From assembly GCA_038277395.1 (NCBI GenBank), contig CM076189.1:208236011-208300010 (forward strand): 64,000 nt of DNA, in the 5' to 3' direction. Below, piece by piece: positions 59,557 to 64,000 of the stretch; position 1 is the first letter of the stretch; each line of letters begins with the position of its first letter. The translations under genes were made by a program, and so were the position numbers. Source of the stretch: Dryocosmus kuriphilus (lineage: Eukaryota; Arthropoda; Insecta; Hymenoptera; Cynipidae). A model generated the notes under the pieces. The model searched no databases and was not told the origin of the DNA. It saw nothing but the letters and a program-made list of their open reading frames with translations.

Positions 59557-61888
59557 ACAAGGAAGGTCCTTCAGGTGTGTATCGCCGATTTTGATGAAGT
59601 TTTGATATGTTGTAGAGCATACAAAAATAAGAGACACGTGTTTTTTTATCGGCTGATAAACGTGTTTAGGGGGTGAAACCCACCCCTAAAGTTCACCCCC
59701 CAAAAACGGTTTTTTCTAAGTATCTCGGCTTCAAGTCAATATTTTTCGATGAAACAAAATGGAGGTTATTTCTTATGACTAGAATGAGTCATCCATGATG
59801 ATTTGAACCACAAGGGTTGCAGCACCTATTTTTTAGGGGCTCAAAACATTTTTTAGCATAATTTTATTGATTTAAAAATCATAAAAGAATTGAAAAAATT
59901 GGAAAAAGTTTTTTAACACATAATACAAAAAAAGTGACATGTTTCAGCGATCCCTAACACTGAATAAATACGAGCGCGTACAAATTTCATGAAAAGACTC
60001 TGTATAGGGATTTTCGAGGTCGCTGATTACGAATCTGCTATCAGATTTTGAAAATTCATAATGTCAGATCTAATATAGCGCACAGAAATGTCGAAAGAAA
60101 TTTTAATTTTTATAAAAATTTGTACATAAGAGTTTTGGAGACCGCTGATGATTACAAATAATGTATCGAAATTTGAAAACTCAAGACTGCGATTCTAATA
60201 CGAACTCCTAAGCCCCAGACAGGCAGAAGACCTGTGTTTTAAAACCAAATAACCTGGAACCTCTTAACCACAGACAAGCCGAAGGCCCATGTTTCGAAAC
60301 TAAATAACCTCGAACCCCTAAATCCTAAACAGGCCTAGAAATGGGTATTAGAACATGATTTGAAAACTTTAATTTTATTTATCATCAATAATGTCTGTTA
60401 ATTAGATTAAAAATTTTTTACTAACTATAATCTAACTGGTTTCGATATAGTATTATTTTTTTTTAGTTAGCATATAATGTATTATTCTATGAAATTGTAA
60501 CAGTAATGATAATCTTCGTAAAAAAATTTAAAAACACAACGATTTTTTGCACCAACCATAACGTATAAAAGCAATGTTTGCGCATCCTTCTATTTTGCAG
60601 TGCGTGTTGCAAGAATATTCAAATCTGAAATGTACAGGATTATCAAATTTGTCCGGTCTTTCACAGATTTAACCACTGTAATCCTGATAATCCTGTACAT
60701 TTCAGCTTTGAAGATTCTTGTAACACGCACTACGAAACAGAAGGATTCACAAACATTGCTTTCATACGTAGTGATTGGTGCAAAAAAACGTTGTGTTTTA
60801 AACATGTTTACGAAGATTATCATTGGGTACTGTAACAATTTCGTAGAATAATACATTTTACGCTAAATAAAAAAAAATAGTACTATAAACAAACCAGTTA
60901 GATTGCAGATAGTAAAAATTGTTTTATGTAATTAACAGAGACATTATTGATGATCAATAAAAATGAAAAATGTTAAATCATGTTCTAATACCCATTTCTA
61001 GGATTGTTTAGGATTTAGGAGTTCGGGGTTATTTAAATTTGAAACACAGGTCTTCGGTCTGTCTGGGGTTTAAGGGTTTGAGGTTATATGGTTTTACAAC
61101 ATAGACCTTCGGCCTGCCAGGGGTTTACGAGTTTGGTGTCAAGGTTTAAAAGCACAGGCCTTTGGCATGTCTGGGGTTTAGAGGTTCGAGGTTATTTGGT
61201 GTCTTCGGCCTGTCTGGGGCTTAGGGAGTTCGAACTGGAATCGCTGTTTTGAGTTTTCAAAGTTCGATATATTATTTGTAATCAGCGACTCGAAAACTCT
61301 TATGCACAAATTTTTATAAAAACTAAAATTTCTTTCGAGATTTCTGTGCGCTATATTGGCTCTGCCATTATGATTTTTCAAAATCTGTTAGCAGATTCGT
61401 AATCAGCGACCTCGAAAACCCCTATACACAGTCTTTTTCACGGTACGTGTTCATATTTACTCAGTATTAGGGATGGTTTACCCCCTTTACGGGTGATATT
61501 TAAAAAAATACTCAAAGACGTCACCTTTGTTTTTTATTATGTGTTAAAAAAATTGTTTCCAATTTTTCAATTGTTTTATGATCTTTAAATCAATAAAATT
61601 ATGCAAAAAATGTGTTTTTAATCCCCAAAAATAAGGGTTGCAACCCTTATGTTTCAAATCATCATGTATGACTCATTCTATTCATAATAAATAACCTCCA
61701 TTTTGTATCATCGAAAAATATTGACTTGAAGCCTAGATATTAAGAAAAAACCGTTTTGGGTGATTTTCACTCGCTAAATACGTTTATCAGCCAATAAAAC
61801 GAAACATATGTCTCTTATTTTTTTATACTCTACAACATATCAAAACTTCATCAAAATCGGCGACACACACCTGAACGACCTTCCTTGT
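59557..61888. mobile_element. Foldback element, 2.3 kb palindrome
   Basis: The outer arms are ACAAGGAAGGTC opposite GACCTTCCTTGT. They pair through AAATGGAGGTTATTT, CTTCGGCCTGTCTGG-type blocks and CGTGTTGCAAGAATATTC to a centre near 60666. The mid-arm holds repeated CAGACAGGC/CTTCGGCCTG words about 60-70 bp apart. Frames at 60590-60856 on both strands are mirror images of the arms. No protein is encoded. Confidence 0.87.
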
Positions 61889-64000
61889 AAGAAAAAGTGC
61901 TTTTTGGTTAAAAATGAATAATAGTTCTTTTTCTTTAGGGAACTAATGTTTACTTTGTAGAGAAGTTTTCCATAAATAGGGTTACAAGCCATATATGGCT
62001 CATGCCAGTTTACCCGATCAGGGCCATACCGGAAGTAGGGAAAAGTGGTCAGGACCTTACCAGGCCCACACCAAGATTTCTGGACGGAATAATGTAATGC
62101 GATAGTGTAATGCTCTGAACTAAAGCAGTTTCTGGGTATTATTGGTGGAAAATACAACTAAAGCGATATCCGTCTCGGAAGACATACAGTGGTGGGAAAC
62201 ACGTCAGCAGTTTTCTTTGAACCCTAGTTAGGGATTCGATCGTTTTGTATCTCGTTAATCAAGGCAATAAGATCAAAGCCTCTCAGTGCATGAGTACAGA
62301 GTCTGAGGTTGTTGGGTGAAGCCTCTAGATTCTAGAGATCTCTAGATTCTAGAATTTACGTCCAGGAGCGTTTCACTCTCGTGCATACCACACAATGCAG
62401 GGAATTTTAATGGGGCAGCGAGGCTCCTCAATGGGGGAAATTGTACCGGAAGTCTCGAGTCGCTTCGCACCAAAGAACGGACTGCCGAAGCAGGGGTTAA
62501 AGGCCCATTAAGTACAAAGCAATCTTGCTCGCCAAGGAGCCCAAGTGCCGAGTTGAGTCCAAGTATAGAGGAACATACACCGATGAAAATGCAAGCCAAG
62601 CATATCAGTGAAACGTATATCCACAGCACGAGATGTGAAGATGTCGACAGCCAGTGGATGTTAGAACAAACCTGCAAAACTCAATTGCACTGGATTCTTA
62701 ATCGACTCAATGATAACAAGAGATGTTGCTCTACATTTGAAACGGTTACAATTTGAGGACATTCTCAGGAATTGTTGAGGAACATACTTGAAGGAATTAA
62801 TTTTTATAGTCTTGAAGCATTTCGGTATACACTGAGAAAACAAGCCTACATCGATAAAAAGTATCTCTTTTTTTTTAATCAAAGAAAATTTGGTTAAATG
62901 ACATATTTACTGATTTGATTTTTTGAAAGACATAGATTTTTTCACCCAAGTATCAAAATTCTAAAGAAGGTTTTCAAATTAGCATTAGACTGTTCTTAAA
63001 AACATCTATAGGGGGCCGGAACATAATTTCATCGAAATAAAATCCGTTATAATAACAATTTCCAATTAATTTCCAATCTATCTCTATAAAGATAAGATTT
63101 TTATAAACACACTGGTACTAATATCATTAAAAAATCTCTCAAAATTAATGAAACAAGATATTTTAGTCCAGCATCTCGGAGTAGCTAAAATTTTGATTAA
63201 AAAAATTGAAACTCCGAAACGGATCTTATATTCAGCTAATTAATTTTTTATAGCAGATCCACGTACTGAAAATGAGTATATAGTTGTTAAAAAAATTAGC
63301 ACTACAGACTCGTTCAATAAAAGTTGTAACATGATTCGGAAAATCGTAAAAACAGATAGTGAAACTTATATTTACCACTGACATTTTTAAACTACTCGTT
63401 CACATGCTACTGGATAAGGATAGTGAGTATTTATGCGCGGTTCCGAATTTGTATCATTATTAATTTTACTTACATAAAATAAGCAAATATTAGTATAAAT
63501 TATATATTATACATTTTCATTCTGTCATTTGAAGTTCCTTATGTTCCTTGAGAAGAAATAAAACTAAACAAAATCGAATTTCATTTTCTTTTAATAATAA
63601 TTCATTATATGCACTTTCCCATCGCTTAATATTCAATTTCATGTTTTAAAAATATTTTAGAACTCTAAAACTATCAGTAAAAAAATTGAACATAGGAAAC
63701 TATATGGGAAACTATAGGTATACGATCCGGGCTCAAATTACGGTACATTTTCCCATTTAGTTTACTATACAGTTTCATACATGGGATTTTTCAATAGGGT
63801 AAAACAAGGTTAACTCACGATCACATTCTCTTTCTAATGAGTCCAATGAGTTCTCCTGGGACGAAACGTTTTATTATTTAAAAACCCATTGATGCTTATA
63901 AAAATAGAACATTCTAGACCCTAATGCCAACTAAAAAAACCTTCTTTAGAATTTCAAACATATGTTTAAACACTTTCGACACCTCGATATTTCCATGGAA
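61889..64000. other. Terminal stretch, no gene seen
   Basis: 62000-62760 is GC-richer unique sequence with open frames on both strands that lack motifs. A small palindromic direct repeat of TCTAGATTCTAGA lies at about 62323-62353. The rest is AT-rich. Confidence 0.35.

Noticed and set aside
59233..59676. 147-codon frame with a hydrophobic N-terminus
   Set aside because: Its second half runs into the arm of the 59557-61888 palindrome, and no domain is recognisable.
62342..62677. 111-codon minus-strand frame with a hydrophobic start
   Set aside because: It has no family resemblance, and the hydrophobic run alone does not support a gene.

Overview
The window is AT-rich, intron-containing, repeat-dense DNA from an animal nuclear genome, most likely an insect. 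The two conserved genes read closest to insect proteins as I remember them: a BRWD3/PHIP orthologue and the 3' end of Dystrophin (Dys). The insect order is not resolved. Roughly 12 to 13 kb appears to be genic (exons plus introns); most of the rest is repeats.

Layout. 1-90: end of a dispersed repeat (called R1 here) preceded by a G run. 91-500: a broken LINE reverse-transcriptase tail. 1792-12791 (+): BRWD3/PHIP in 12 coding exons, about 1769 residues once one surplus base is allowed for. Its 4.4 kb intron 4 holds a short terminal-inverted-repeat element, an antisense THAP-type multi-exon gene remnant, an R1 fragment and a foldback element. 12792-21108: 3' flanks of two convergent genes, containing a palindromic element (15327-15990) and a 3.5 kb DNA transposon with inverted repeats of about 590 bp, AATT target duplications and a decayed Sola-like transposase (16193-19673). 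21109-25422 (-): the last 11 exons of Dystrophin (spectrin-repeat end, WW, EF-hands, ZZ, coiled coil). Its upstream exons are absent, so 25.4-64 kb may be one very long Dys intron.

25.4-64 kb is almost entirely repeats. There is a diffuse ATTTCAAAGG-type region (26751-27336), the R1 cluster (27461-30596), and a 9.3 kb satellite with a 470-bp higher-order unit (31330-40660). After these comes a run of long palindromic (foldback) elements at 41785-44506, 46592-48841, 48878-49683, 52252-53168 and 59557-61888, plus another R1 copy at 56795-57845. Between them lie short unique islands.

The most unusual feature is this set of unrelated-looking long inverted repeats: eight structures covering about 12 kb (19 %) of the window. 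Several have no recognisable protein, and two share a core. They could be non-autonomous foldback transposons and, if transcribed, long-hairpin RNA sources. The Dys and BRWD reading frames are each broken by one surplus base in a homopolymer, which suggests sequence error more than gene death.
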